Origin: Acidobacteriota bacterium
Lineage (GTDB): Bacteria > Acidobacteriota > Terriglobia > Terriglobales > Acidobacteriaceae
Length of the DNA stretch: 64,000 bases
Assembly (NCBI GenBank): GCA_021780075.1
Contig: JAJXZL010000044.1
Location: forward strand, 44,117-108,116
Reading direction: 5' to 3'
Numbering within the stretch: the first letter of the stretch is position 1; each line of letters begins with the position of its first letter. Of the stretch, positions 10,035 through 18,608 are shown piece by piece. The notes under the pieces are model-generated. The model was given only the letters and a program-made list of their open reading frames with translations. It searched no databases and was not told where the DNA came from. The translations under genes and the position numbers were made by a program.

Positions 10035-12209
10035 GTGCAATTCGATGTCTTTAAGGACTGGAGCAGCGGCTTGCTGGGCCGCGCAACAGCCCTTACCTTT
10101 TTGCTCTTGCTCGGCGGCTCCGTATATTCATCGCCTGTGGCAGTAGCTCAAGACACTAACTATCCGCCCGTTGACGCCCAGATTCCGGGCCCCACGAAAG
10201 CTGCGGATCGGAAGGCCTGGCTTGAGGACCTGCGCCACTGGCGGCAGGAGCGTCTGGATCGCATTGGTTTCGATGACTCCAACTACCGCAGGCCTGATCT
10301 TTCCTGGACGCAGAGGAATTTTGTTTGTTCTCAAATGATGATCGAAGAGCGGGATTTCTACGACCACGACAAGATGGTCTACACAGTAGACAACTATCTG
10401 GGCCGGGTAGAGAAGGAGATCGGTGGAACCGATAGTGTTCTGGTATGGGATACATACCCCAACCTTGGAGTGGATGACCGCAACCAGTTTGACCGGTTGC
10501 GCGACATGCCGGGTGGAATCGCCGCATTGAAACAGATGGTGGCGGAGTTCCATCGGCGCGGCGTGAAGGTCATCTTCCCCGAGACGCCGTGGGACAGAGG
10601 AACACGCGACGAAGACCGCAAGGACTGGGTTGCTCAGGCCGAATTGATGAAGGAGATTGGCGCCGATGGGTTGATGGGCGACACGATGGACGGCATGCCG
10701 CGCGTCTACCTATCCGCTTCTGATGCCGTGCACCATCCGCTTGCCCTTCACCCAGAAGGGCTTCCAGCAGAGGAAACGCTCGCATGGAATGAGATGACGT
10801 GGGGCTACTGGAGCTATCCGTTTGTGCCTATGATCAGTCGCTACAAGTGGCTGGAAACTCGTCATATGCCTATGCTTGTGAGCGGGGGAAGGCATAGAAT
10901 CGACGGGATCCAGGCAGCTTTCTTCAATGGCGTGGGCTACTCGAATCAGCAGGACGTGATCGGTATTCACAACGGGTTCACGGCGCGCGATGCAGAAGCA
11001 ATTCGTCGCGTAATGCAGATCGAGCGCGCCTTTGCGCCTCTGCTTGTCAGTCCGGACTGGCAACCGCACGCGCCGACAATGCAGGAAGGCGTGTTTGCGA
11101 GCCGTTTTCCAAGTTCAGATCAAACACTATGGACGATCATTAACCGAAACGAGTACAAAGTCACCGGTGCACAAGTTGAGATAACACCAGAACCCGGCAT
11201 CCGCTATTTCGATCTGTGGCATGGTGTCGAACTTCATCCGAAAGCATCAACGAACGGCAACGCGATCCTGATGTTCGATATAGAGAGCAAGGGCTTCGGC
11301 GCCATACTGGAGTTACATTCCCGCGACATTCCAGATGCAGTGGCAATGGTTATGAAGGAGATGCATGAGCGCTCAATCAAGCCGTTGAGTGAATACTCTG
11401 ATCAGTGGCTGCCCTTACAGCAATCCATGGTCAAGAATGAGGAAGCCAAGGGTTCAAGAGCTCCGCACTCGGGCATGATTCTCATTCCCGCTGCTGAGTT
11501 TGACTTCAAGGTGCACGGCATCGAGGTCAATAACCACAATGAGCTTGGCATGGATGTGCAGTATCCGTGGGAAGATGCGCCGCACCGGGATCATGACCAT
11601 TTGATTGCGATCAAGCCGTTCTACATCGATCGATATCCAGTCACGAATGCAGAGTTTAAGCGCTTTCTGGACGAAAGCCATTATCAGCCTCGCGACGGCC
11701 ACAATTTTCTTCGCGATTGGCATGACGGGGCGTATCCAGCTGGTTGGGGCCAGAAGCCGGTAACGTGGGTCTCGCTGGAGGATGCTCGTGCATATGCGCA
11801 ATGGGCAGGCAAGCGGCTGCCCAATGAGTGGGAGTGGCAATATGCTGCGCAGGGTCTCGACGGTCGCACATATCCGTGGGGAAATGAATGGGATCCACGC
11901 GCGGTTCCTACGCCAGACAAGAGTCGCCGGCTGACGAGCCCGAACGATGTTGGCGCTCACCCGAGGGGAGCCAGCCCGTTTGGCGTGTTGGATATGGTGG
12001 GAAACGTCTGGCAGTGGACAAACGAATTTGAGGACTCGCACACCCGATCCGCAACTCTGCGCGGAGGGAGCCACTACCAGGCTCAAGGTTCCTGGTGGTA
12101 TTTCCCCCAGGCATATCGACTCGATCAGCATGGCAAGTATCTCCTCATGGCACCCAGCATCGACCGATCAGGAACAATAGGATTCCGTTGCGCAGCAGAT
12201 GTAGACTGA
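10035..12209 (+). CDS. Secreted protein: GH-like N-terminal region fused to a degenerate formylglycine-generating-enzyme (SUMF) domain
   Basis: This 724-residue protein has a signal peptide (ATALTFLLLLGGSVYSSPVAVAQ). Residues about 50-430 look like a TIM-barrel glycosidase-type region (DSVLVWDTYPNLG, RRGVKVIFPETPWDRG, GADGLMGDTMDGMP), but I cannot place it in a named family. Residues about 475-724 are a clear SUMF1/FGE-sulfatase fold: FYIDRYPVTNAEFKRFL, PVTWVSLEDARAYAQWAGKRLPNEWEWQYAA, YPWGNEWDP, GVLDMVGNVWQWTNE, LRGGSHY and IGFRCA. Active FGEs carry a Cys pair near the end of this fold; here that stretch reads SHYQAQGSWWYFPQAYR with no Cys. It is therefore unlikely to make formylglycine and may be a carbohydrate-binding or structural version. 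The GTG start follows GGAGGAA. It leads an operon with the sensor genes. Confidence 0.8.
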   Translation: MQFDVFKDWSSGLLGRATALTFLLLLGGSVYSSPVAVAQDTNYPPVDAQIPGPTKAADRKAWLEDLRHWRQERLDRIGFDDSNYRRPDLSWTQRNFVCSQMMIEERDFYDHDKMVYTVDNYLGRVEKEIGGTDSVLVWDTYPNLGVDDRNQFDRLRDMPGGIAALKQMVAEFHRRGVKVIFPETPWDRGTRDEDRKDWVAQAELMKEIGADGLMGDTMDGMPRVYLSASDAVHHPLALHPEGLPAEETLAWNEMTWGYWSYPFVPMISRYKWLETRHMPMLVSGGRHRIDGIQAAFFNGVGYSNQQDVIGIHNGFTARDAEAIRRVMQIERAFAPLLVSPDWQPHAPTMQEGVFASRFPSSDQTLWTIINRNEYKVTGAQVEITPEPGIRYFDLWHGVELHPKASTNGNAILMFDIESKGFGAILELHSRDIPDAVAMVMKEMHERSIKPLSEYSDQWLPLQQSMVKNEEAKGSRAPHSGMILIPAAEFDFKVHGIEVNNHNELGMDVQYPWEDAPHRDHDHLIAIKPFYIDRYPVTNAEFKRFLDESHYQPRDGHNFLRDWHDGAYPAGWGQKPVTWVSLEDARAYAQWAGKRLPNEWEWQYAAQGLDGRTYPWGNEWDPRAVPTPDKSRRLTSPNDVGAHPRGASPFGVLDMVGNVWQWTNEFEDSHTRSATLRGGSHYQAQGSWWYFPQAYRLDQHGKYLLMAPSIDRSGTIGFRCAADVD

Positions 12210-12301
12210 GGCTGATGTGTGCGGAGCATGGACGGCCGAGTGATCACATCAAGAGTAGTTCCCAGGCCGGCGGAGGTCTACTCACGAGAAGGTGAAGTCG
12301 C

Positions 12302-13330
12302 ATGTTCGTGAGCAGCAAGGAAAGTAAGTTTGTTAGAAACGCTTGCGATGCAATGCTTCGGTCGAGGGGCAAGTGTTTGACCCTGTCCATCCCATTCGTC
12401 GTTATCCTGGCCAGCTTGATTGGAGGCTGCAGGGCACGGCACATGCAGGTGGTTGCCATCGTCCCGAGAACCACTGGCATGTCGCTATGGGAAGCGGCGC
12501 ATGAGGGTGCAGAAGCAGCGGCGGCCACTGCGCACCTAAGTACATACTGGAACGCACCCACACGCGAGGATGATATCAACAGTCAGATCGCTCTGGTGAA
12601 TCGCGTTATAGATGGTGGATACTCTGGAATCATTTTGTCTCCTGACCAGCCGCTCGCTTTGATGACACCTGTGCGCAGGGGTCTAGCCAAGGGGATCCCA
12701 ATGGTGATCTTCGGATCACCACTGTCAATGCCGCCAGGCGGGAAGCTCACTTACATTCTTAGCGACGAAAACCAGGCGGGAAGTCTAGCAGCAATGCGAG
12801 TTGGAGAACTGCTGCACGGCAAGGGCACAATCGCCATTGTGGGGATCAACTTCGACATTATCGGGGTGGTGGATCGTGTACGCGCCTTCGAAACTGTTTT
12901 GCACGGCCAGTTCCCTGGTGTCACGATCGCGGAAAAGAAAACGGGATCGTTCAATGTGCCCTATGAACAGCAGGCAACTGAAGAGGTGCTGATCGCTCAT
13001 CCTAATCTGGATGCGATCGTAGCGGTCACCGCCGATGCAACCCGCGGGTCTTATGCCGCACTGGATGAGTTGCACATGCTTCACAGAGTACGGTTAATAG
13101 GCTTTGACCAGGATTTGATTCAGCCAATCGTCACAGGCGATTTGGATTCAGTTGTTGTGGAAGACACCTATGACATGGGATATCGTGCTGTAGAGCTGAT
13201 CGACGATCAGCTCCATGGGAAGACGGTCCCGGCTTTGATCAAGGTGAGCCCACGACTGGTAACACGTAGCAATCTTAACTTGCCAGAGATCCGGCGCATT
13301 CTGGCGCTGGATTCAGAGTGGAACCAATGA
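12302..13330 (+). CDS. Periplasmic sugar-binding lipoprotein (LacI/RbsB-like, Peripla_BP_4)
   Basis: This 342-residue protein has a lipoprotein signal ending in LIGGC (hydrophobic stretch SIPFVVILASLIGG). The rest is a type I periplasmic-binding fold: VVAIVPRTTGMSLWEAAHEGAEAAA, YSGIILSPDQPLALMTPVRRGLAKGIPMVIFGSP, ILSDENQAGSLAAMRVGELL, LDAIVAVTADATRGSYAAL and VRLIGFDQDLIQPIVTGDLDSVVVEDTYDMGYRAVELI. This fold binds sugars in transport or signalling. No ABC permease or ATPase genes are nearby. Instead its stop codon overlaps the start of a membrane sensor kinase, so it most likely presents a ligand to that kinase, as XylFII does for LytS in clostridia. Ligand unknown. Confidence 0.88.
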   Translation: MFVSSKESKFVRNACDAMLRSRGKCLTLSIPFVVILASLIGGCRARHMQVVAIVPRTTGMSLWEAAHEGAEAAAATAHLSTYWNAPTREDDINSQIALVNRVIDGGYSGIILSPDQPLALMTPVRRGLAKGIPMVIFGSPLSMPPGGKLTYILSDENQAGSLAAMRVGELLHGKGTIAIVGINFDIIGVVDRVRAFETVLHGQFPGVTIAEKKTGSFNVPYEQQATEEVLIAHPNLDAIVAVTADATRGSYAALDELHMLHRVRLIGFDQDLIQPIVTGDLDSVVVEDTYDMGYRAVELIDDQLHGKTVPALIKVSPRLVTRSNLNLPEIRRILALDSEWNQ

Positions 13331-15513
13331 TTACCGGCCGTATTACAAGATCGGGGCTCGGTGTCCTTGTATCCAGCCTGGCAATCGCGGCGGTCATAAG
13401 CGGCATTTTCTGGAGGTTTTACTTCTATCACCCCCAGCATCACCTCCCGTATCACGATTCATTCGCGGCAAACATCGCGGACGAGTGGCAAGGCTTCGGA
13501 GGAACTTGGTCAATCGTCGACGGAACGATGCGCAATGATTCGGATGATCGTGGAGCTAAGCTTCTCGCCGGCTCGACCAAGTGGAAAAACTATGTTTTGT
13601 CCGGTGACGTGAAGCTGCTTGGGACAGATGGTGATGCAGGGTTCATTGTTCGGTCCAGTAACGAGGAAGAGGGCGTCGATTCCTACAGTGGCTATTATGC
13701 TGGCCTGCGAACAAGAGACAACCGGCTCATCCTTGGCCGGGCCAACCACGACTGGAAGGAGGTGCAGAGCGTTTTAATACAGGGAGGTACGCAGGCGTTC
13801 CAGTGGTATCACTTACAGATCGTCACTTACGGGTGCACCATTGTAGTATCGGCTTCTCCAACAAGTAATCCGGCCGCTATAACAGCGGTTTCGCTCTCCG
13901 ACAAGAACTGCCTGCGATCAGGAAGAATCGGGCTACGCTCCTATTCCTCGGGTGGTGCATGGAAAGACGTGCAGGTACGCGTTGCAACTGCAGGTGACCT
14001 GCGCAATGCCTTATTGCAAGTTCCTGCCCAACGAAAAGGCTTGGGGAAAGAGTCGAATAGTGACTTGCCTTATTTTGGCTCTGGATCGCGCCCTTCCAGC
14101 ACGAACCTTCCTTTGCCCGCTCCTGCAAGTTCCGTTCAGGCAATCAACAGCTTAAGCCTAATTACACCGCAGACCAAAGTCACAATCCGCGGTGTCGTAA
14201 TTCTCGCCAAGCCTCTTTATGTGCAGGATCCGACGGGTGGTGTAGCCGTAAGTGCGAAGTCGCTGGCCCCCCTCAAGATCGGCGACGAGGTACAGGTGAC
14301 GGGTTACGTGGACCCCGGATACTACAGCACTCGCATACAAAATTCCACGGTAAACGCACTTTGGTCGCACACCCCCGTCCCGCCCTTCTCCACCACCTCA
14401 GCTCAGGCGGCGAGCGGCTCTTTTGACGACATGTTCATCGAACTCGAGGGTACGCTTCAGCGCAAGACAAAGGCTCCCGACAATAACCTTGTGCTCGATC
14501 TGGAAAGCAACCAGCAACCGTTTCAAGCCATCGTGAATCTTCGCCGAGGCGACCATCTTCTCCAAGACGTTGAACTAAATAGCACGGTGCGACTCCGAGG
14601 CATCAGCGTGAGCGATCCTCAGTACACCCATGAACGATTCCCTTTCGTACTGCTTATGCGATCTGCCGATGATCTCGAAGTGCTTTCGGGACCACCCTGG
14701 TGGAATACACGTCATGTCGTATTGCTCAGCGTCGTATTATTGATTCTCATTCTCATTGCCCTCTACATGCAGAACCGGATCGAGCACTGGAGATGGCGGA
14801 CGATTCTCGAAGAACGAGAAAACTTGGCCCACGAGATTCACGACACCCTGGCTCAAAGCTTTGCGGGGCTTGGATTTCAACTTGAAGCAATTCGGGATCG
14901 AGTACCGGCAGACATTCCGCTTGTACACGAGCAGTTAGATCTTGCCTGCGATTTGGTGCGCCGAAGCCATCAGGAGGCACGACGCAGCGTCGTCGCCCTG
15001 CGTCGGGACTCCGACTCTACCCTGGATCTGCTGACCACGCTGGAGCGATGTGCGCGCAAGATGGTAGACCGGTGTTGTGTCGTCGTCAGCGCAACACAAT
15101 CGGGGGACGTTCGCGTTCTCCCCGCCGCGCTCAGTGACGCTCTTTTCCGGATCGGACAGGAAGCAATTTCCAACTCTGTGCGCCATGCGCAACCCACGCG
15201 AATCTCAATCGCTATCTGCTATAGAGACAACGAGGTCCAACTTACCGTTGAAGATAACGGAATCGGCTTTGAAATGGGACATGAATCAGCCGGATTTGGA
15301 CTACAGGGGATTCAGCGGCGAACCCGAGGGGTTGCAGGCATCGCTCAGATCATAAGCTCCCCAGGTATGGGCACACGTGTTACGGTGACTGCCCCTATTC
15401 CGCGCAATCGCCGATGGTTTGAATGGCCCTTAACTCTTTGGCACACTTATGGGAGGTATCGTTCCTATGCTCAAACACGAAAGCAAATGCATTCGCGTCC
15501 TGATCGCGGATGA
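13327..15513 (+). CDS. Membrane sensor histidine kinase with LamG-like and OB-fold ectodomain
   Basis: This 728-residue kinase begins at an ATGA overlap with the binding-protein gene; GTG at 13318 is an alternative start. It has a first membrane helix near residues 13-30, then about 430 extracytoplasmic residues. These comprise a concanavalin/DUF1080-like sandwich (YHDSFAANIADEWQGFGGTW ... YSGYYAGLRTRDNRLILGRA) at about 38-210 and an OB-like segment (VTIRGVVILAKPLYVQDPTG) at about 280-440. A second helix is at about 462-481 (HVVLLSVVLLILILIALYM). The cytoplasmic part has a HisKA_3 box with His505 in LAHEIHDTLAQ, then HATPase motifs EAISNSVRHA, VEDNGIGFE and GFGLQGIQRR. It pairs with the response regulator that follows. 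The ectodomain could bind polysaccharide directly or contact the lipoprotein upstream. Confidence 0.92.
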   Translation: MITGRITRSGLGVLVSSLAIAAVISGIFWRFYFYHPQHHLPYHDSFAANIADEWQGFGGTWSIVDGTMRNDSDDRGAKLLAGSTKWKNYVLSGDVKLLGTDGDAGFIVRSSNEEEGVDSYSGYYAGLRTRDNRLILGRANHDWKEVQSVLIQGGTQAFQWYHLQIVTYGCTIVVSASPTSNPAAITAVSLSDKNCLRSGRIGLRSYSSGGAWKDVQVRVATAGDLRNALLQVPAQRKGLGKESNSDLPYFGSGSRPSSTNLPLPAPASSVQAINSLSLITPQTKVTIRGVVILAKPLYVQDPTGGVAVSAKSLAPLKIGDEVQVTGYVDPGYYSTRIQNSTVNALWSHTPVPPFSTTSAQAASGSFDDMFIELEGTLQRKTKAPDNNLVLDLESNQQPFQAIVNLRRGDHLLQDVELNSTVRLRGISVSDPQYTHERFPFVLLMRSADDLEVLSGPPWWNTRHVVLLSVVLLILILIALYMQNRIEHWRWRTILEERENLAHEIHDTLAQSFAGLGFQLEAIRDRVPADIPLVHEQLDLACDLVRRSHQEARRSVVALRRDSDSTLDLLTTLERCARKMVDRCCVVVSATQSGDVRVLPAALSDALFRIGQEAISNSVRHAQPTRISIAICYRDNEVQLTVEDNGIGFEMGHESAGFGLQGIQRRTRGVAGIAQIISSPGMGTRVTVTAPIPRNRRWFEWPLTLWHTYGRYRSYAQTRKQMHSRPDRG

Positions 15514-16108
15514 TCACCCAGTCGTTCGCACGGGTTTGACAAGCATGTTGAACGCACAAAAGCAGGTGGAAGTCATCGGTACTGTGTCAAACGGCCATGA
15601 TGCCGTGAAAGCTGTACAAGAGCAGTCGCCGGACGTTCTGCTGCTCGATCTGCGCATGCCGGGCATGGACGGATTGGAGACTTTGCGGGCCTTAAAGGCT
15701 CATCATCTCCAGACGAGAGTCATTATTCTCAGCAGTTTCGAGGCAGACGAAGATATCTACCAGTCGGTTCAAGAGGGTGCAATGGGGTATCTGCTCAAGG
15801 ACACCTCAAAGAGCCAGATGCTTGAGGCAATTGCCTCGGTTCATGCAGGTAAACGCTACATCAAGGGACAAATAGCGGCACGACTGGCCGAGCGCATGTT
15901 GCGGTCAAATCTCACTGCGCGCGAGCACGAGATTCTTGAAATGATTGCCAAGGGATTGACGAACAAGCAAATTGCCAGTGTGCTCAGCATCAGCGATAAT
16001 ACCGTTCGAAATCACCTCAACAGCATCATGGAGAAACTTGAGGTCTCGGATCGCACGGAAGCTGCGACGACCGCCATTCAGCAAGGTATCATCCGTCTGT
16101 CGGATTGA
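15467..16108 (+). CDS. NarL/FixJ-family response regulator
   Basis: This 213-residue regulator has a receiver domain with the acidic pair in RVLIADDHPVVR, phospho-acceptor Asp61 in LLLDLRMPGMDG, and the Lys in GYLLKDTS. The C-terminal LuxR-type helix-turn-helix reads LTAREHEILEMIAKGLTNKQIASVLSISDNTVRNHLNSIMEKL. The chosen ATG follows GGGAGGT at 15,451-15,457 and overlaps the end of the kinase gene by 47 bases, which indicates translational coupling. It is the obvious partner of the kinase. Candidate targets are the inverted TAGTACAAA sites at 9,907 and 20,710; this is inferred from shared location only. Confidence 0.95.
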   Translation: MLKHESKCIRVLIADDHPVVRTGLTSMLNAQKQVEVIGTVSNGHDAVKAVQEQSPDVLLLDLRMPGMDGLETLRALKAHHLQTRVIILSSFEADEDIYQSVQEGAMGYLLKDTSKSQMLEAIASVHAGKRYIKGQIAARLAERMLRSNLTAREHEILEMIAKGLTNKQIASVLSISDNTVRNHLNSIMEKLEVSDRTEAATTAIQQGIIRLSD

Positions 16109-16137
16109 TCTTATTCCCTGCGTGGCACCCGACAGCG

Positions 16138-18531
16138 CTAAGAGGCGGGGCGTTTCATTTGCCAGATAAGCCGATATACATGGCGGTTGCGCGCGGTGAA
16201 AGAGAAGTTGTGCGAAGCAATGTTGGAAATGCGTGTGTGATCACGCGTGTCCTCTACAGAGATTGAACCGGCACTGCAGGCTCCAATCACTTGAAGATTT
16301 CCCCGGGCATCAACTTCATAGCGGAGAGATAGCTTTCCGTGCCTGAAGGCAAGATTCTTGATTCCATATAAACCACCCTTCGCGATCAGGTTTTGCGGAA
16401 GGTTAGGTGCGAGGATGACGATGTCTGGCTCGGCTGTCTCTCGAACACCGAGGAGGTTGCGAATAATATGCGCGGCCATCACCGCACCCCATCCGTAGCC
16501 CTCGCCTCCACAGGCTCCTTCCGGACCCCACATTTCACAGCTAATTCCCGGCCAACCCAGGTGAGTCATTCCGCTTGGGGACGGACTGCGCCTGTCCATA
16601 CTGGTGTAAATTCGTTCAGCAATGCTATACACGACCTCGGAGGCCAGGTCGAGTTGGCTCGCATTCCACAAGGATTCAACATAGGGCAACAGGAGTGAGG
16701 ACCAGATTAATGGATCCTGACCACCATCGACTCTGCCTGCCATCGAATCCTCATAGAAGCCGCGAAGCGCGGGAAGCATAGCTTGGATCTGCGCTCTCGA
16801 TGCGATGTTGCAGAAGATAGGAGCTACCTGGCCAACGTCGTGTCCTACCGACGTGATGGGCCGCATGCTACGCGTGTCAAAGTCATTGAACCAGTCTTTG
16901 CCGTTCCACATCTGCTGCGTCTTCGACGAATAACTGGATTCGAGTCCGCTCCATTGTTCGACATCTTTGCTTTTTTCCAGTTCTTTCGCGAAGTACGCGA
17001 GGATTCCAGCCGCCTGTGACGTTGCCGCCTGGAGTTCAACGAGTCGGGCGAATTCGGTGGTTTCGCCGCCGGTAGGCTCGTTGATGAGAAACCGCTTCGA
17101 TCCATCCATTCCGCTTTCCCAGCTGCACTTGGAAACGATGAACTTGTCCCCGTCGCTTCGGTTGTCCAGGGTCCAGCGCAGAAATGCAGCGAGCCTCGGA
17201 TAAACAAGAGCCAACCACTCCTTGTCTCCTGTACGTTGGTAGATGCACATTGCGCCGAAGAAGGGGTAGCACCAGGAGATTGAGGTACCGCACTCGCTGC
17301 CGTCGGTGGCAACCATGTTTGCTTCGCCATCTTCCCTCGCACACGGTACGTTGGGCGCAATGGCGTCAAGAAACTGCCCAGCAAACACGGCTTTTGCCGC
17401 CGTGGGATCGGCGTAGCTCAACGCCCACATATCGATTGAGGTTTCCGCCAGTACATTTCTAGGCGCCTGGATCTGCATGGCATCCCAGGGATGACGGTAG
17501 ATGCCAATCGGCCTTCGGACCATCATGCGTAATGTTTCAAAGTCATATATCCATCCGTTCTTCCAGTGAGATGGCCAGTCACCAGTCAGGTGTGGCGCAC
17601 TCTGCCAGAACGCCGCATCACTGGCGTACTTCCGCTCCAATTCACCAGCCGCTTCGACCTTCGAACGATTCAGCTCTTTCAGTGCAGCTTGCCTGTTCAC
17701 CCCACGAGACATGTAAACCGTAATGCCGTGATCCATCAAGGGCGGCGACACATCATAACGGAGAACTGCCGTTAGCGGATCGGTTCCGTATGCCGTAGCT
17801 CCTAGCTGAGTCGTAGGCGCCGAGTGGGGCGGCGCCTCTTCCGCTCCTCCTTGCGCCGATCTCGAGTTGCTTGGGCGATCCGCGCCTGTCGCGAATACCG
17901 TGCCGGCTGCGAAGCCATGAGTAATCCAAGCATCGGATACACGGTCGAAATAGGCAGCAACCCCGTCCCCACCCCACCAACGTGCGCCCCCCAATTGGTA
18001 TTGGTGCTGAACAATCAAGCTAAGCACCTCTCGTCGCTTATTGTCGGGGCCAAAGTGCACACGCGCAGCTAGAGTGTTCTCGCCACTCTGGAAAAAAGAG
18101 CAATCAAGTTGGAAGCCGCTGATGGAGACCCTGTATGTAAATACGTCTTTGCTGTGATGTGTTGAGACTAGCTCGCCGTCACGGAAGTCCTCAAACAAAA
18201 AGACGGTGCGCCCGTCGATAACGAAGCCGATTTGAAGTGACGCGTGATAGACACCGTTCCGGCGGTAGTCGAAGTAGCCGCCTGGCCCTGCGGGGTAATA
18301 GATCCCGAATCCTACGCCAGGCACTGAGCGAAACACCCCGCTGGGATGAAGGTTCCAGCAATGATAGGGGTTGTCGAGATATCCAAACGGCGTGAAACCT
18401 GTTCCGGAAACACTATCGAAGGAGGTCCCAGGCACTTCCGGCGCTTGGGTCGCATGGGATAGTGCCGAACTCAAGGGAATTGAAAGAGCAGTGCCTGCAG
18501 CAGTGAGGTTGAAGTGACGACGAGTAATCAT
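16138..18531 (-). CDS. Exported (alpha/alpha)6-barrel glycoside hydrolase, GH63/MGH1-like
   Basis: This 797-residue protein has a signal peptide (MITRRHFNLTAAGTALSIPLSSA) in which the RR pair allows Tat export. The N-terminal third is a beta-sandwich (LEDFRDGELV-like region, FLFEDFRDGE). The remainder is an (alpha/alpha)6 toroid with SHWKNGWIYDFETLRMMVRRPIG, RNVLAETSIDMWALSYADPTAAKAV, SWESGMDGSKRF and PEGACGGEGYGWGA. This architecture occurs in trehalase-like, GH63 and rhamnosidase-like enzymes, and I cannot fix the substrate. The ATG at 18531 is chosen because upstream codons overlap the preceding GH127 gene. It lies 77 bases downstream of that gene on the same strand, so the two are probably co-transcribed, and it converges on the sensor operon. 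Confidence 0.78.
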   Translation of the reverse strand: MITRRHFNLTAAGTALSIPLSSALSHATQAPEVPGTSFDSVSGTGFTPFGYLDNPYHCWNLHPSGVFRSVPGVGFGIYYPAGPGGYFDYRRNGVYHASLQIGFVIDGRTVFLFEDFRDGELVSTHHSKDVFTYRVSISGFQLDCSFFQSGENTLAARVHFGPDNKRREVLSLIVQHQYQLGGARWWGGDGVAAYFDRVSDAWITHGFAAGTVFATGADRPSNSRSAQGGAEEAPPHSAPTTQLGATAYGTDPLTAVLRYDVSPPLMDHGITVYMSRGVNRQAALKELNRSKVEAAGELERKYASDAAFWQSAPHLTGDWPSHWKNGWIYDFETLRMMVRRPIGIYRHPWDAMQIQAPRNVLAETSIDMWALSYADPTAAKAVFAGQFLDAIAPNVPCAREDGEANMVATDGSECGTSISWCYPFFGAMCIYQRTGDKEWLALVYPRLAAFLRWTLDNRSDGDKFIVSKCSWESGMDGSKRFLINEPTGGETTEFARLVELQAATSQAAGILAYFAKELEKSKDVEQWSGLESSYSSKTQQMWNGKDWFNDFDTRSMRPITSVGHDVGQVAPIFCNIASRAQIQAMLPALRGFYEDSMAGRVDGGQDPLIWSSLLLPYVESLWNASQLDLASEVVYSIAERIYTSMDRRSPSPSGMTHLGWPGISCEMWGPEGACGGEGYGWGAVMAAHIIRNLLGVRETAEPDIVILAPNLPQNLIAKGGLYGIKNLAFRHGKLSLRYEVDARGNLQVIGACSAGSISVEDTRDHTRISNIASHNFSFTARNRHVYRLIWQMKRPAS

Positions 18532-18608
18532 TATTTTCTCTTGGGTAGAGGCTGGATTCACCGTGCTCTTAATCGCAATACATGCTTGGTCGCGGAGGTT
18601 TAAAAAGG

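Noticed and set aside
10035..12209. Active formylglycine-generating enzyme for sulfatases
   Set aside because: The catalytic Cys pair is absent and no sulfatase gene lies nearby.
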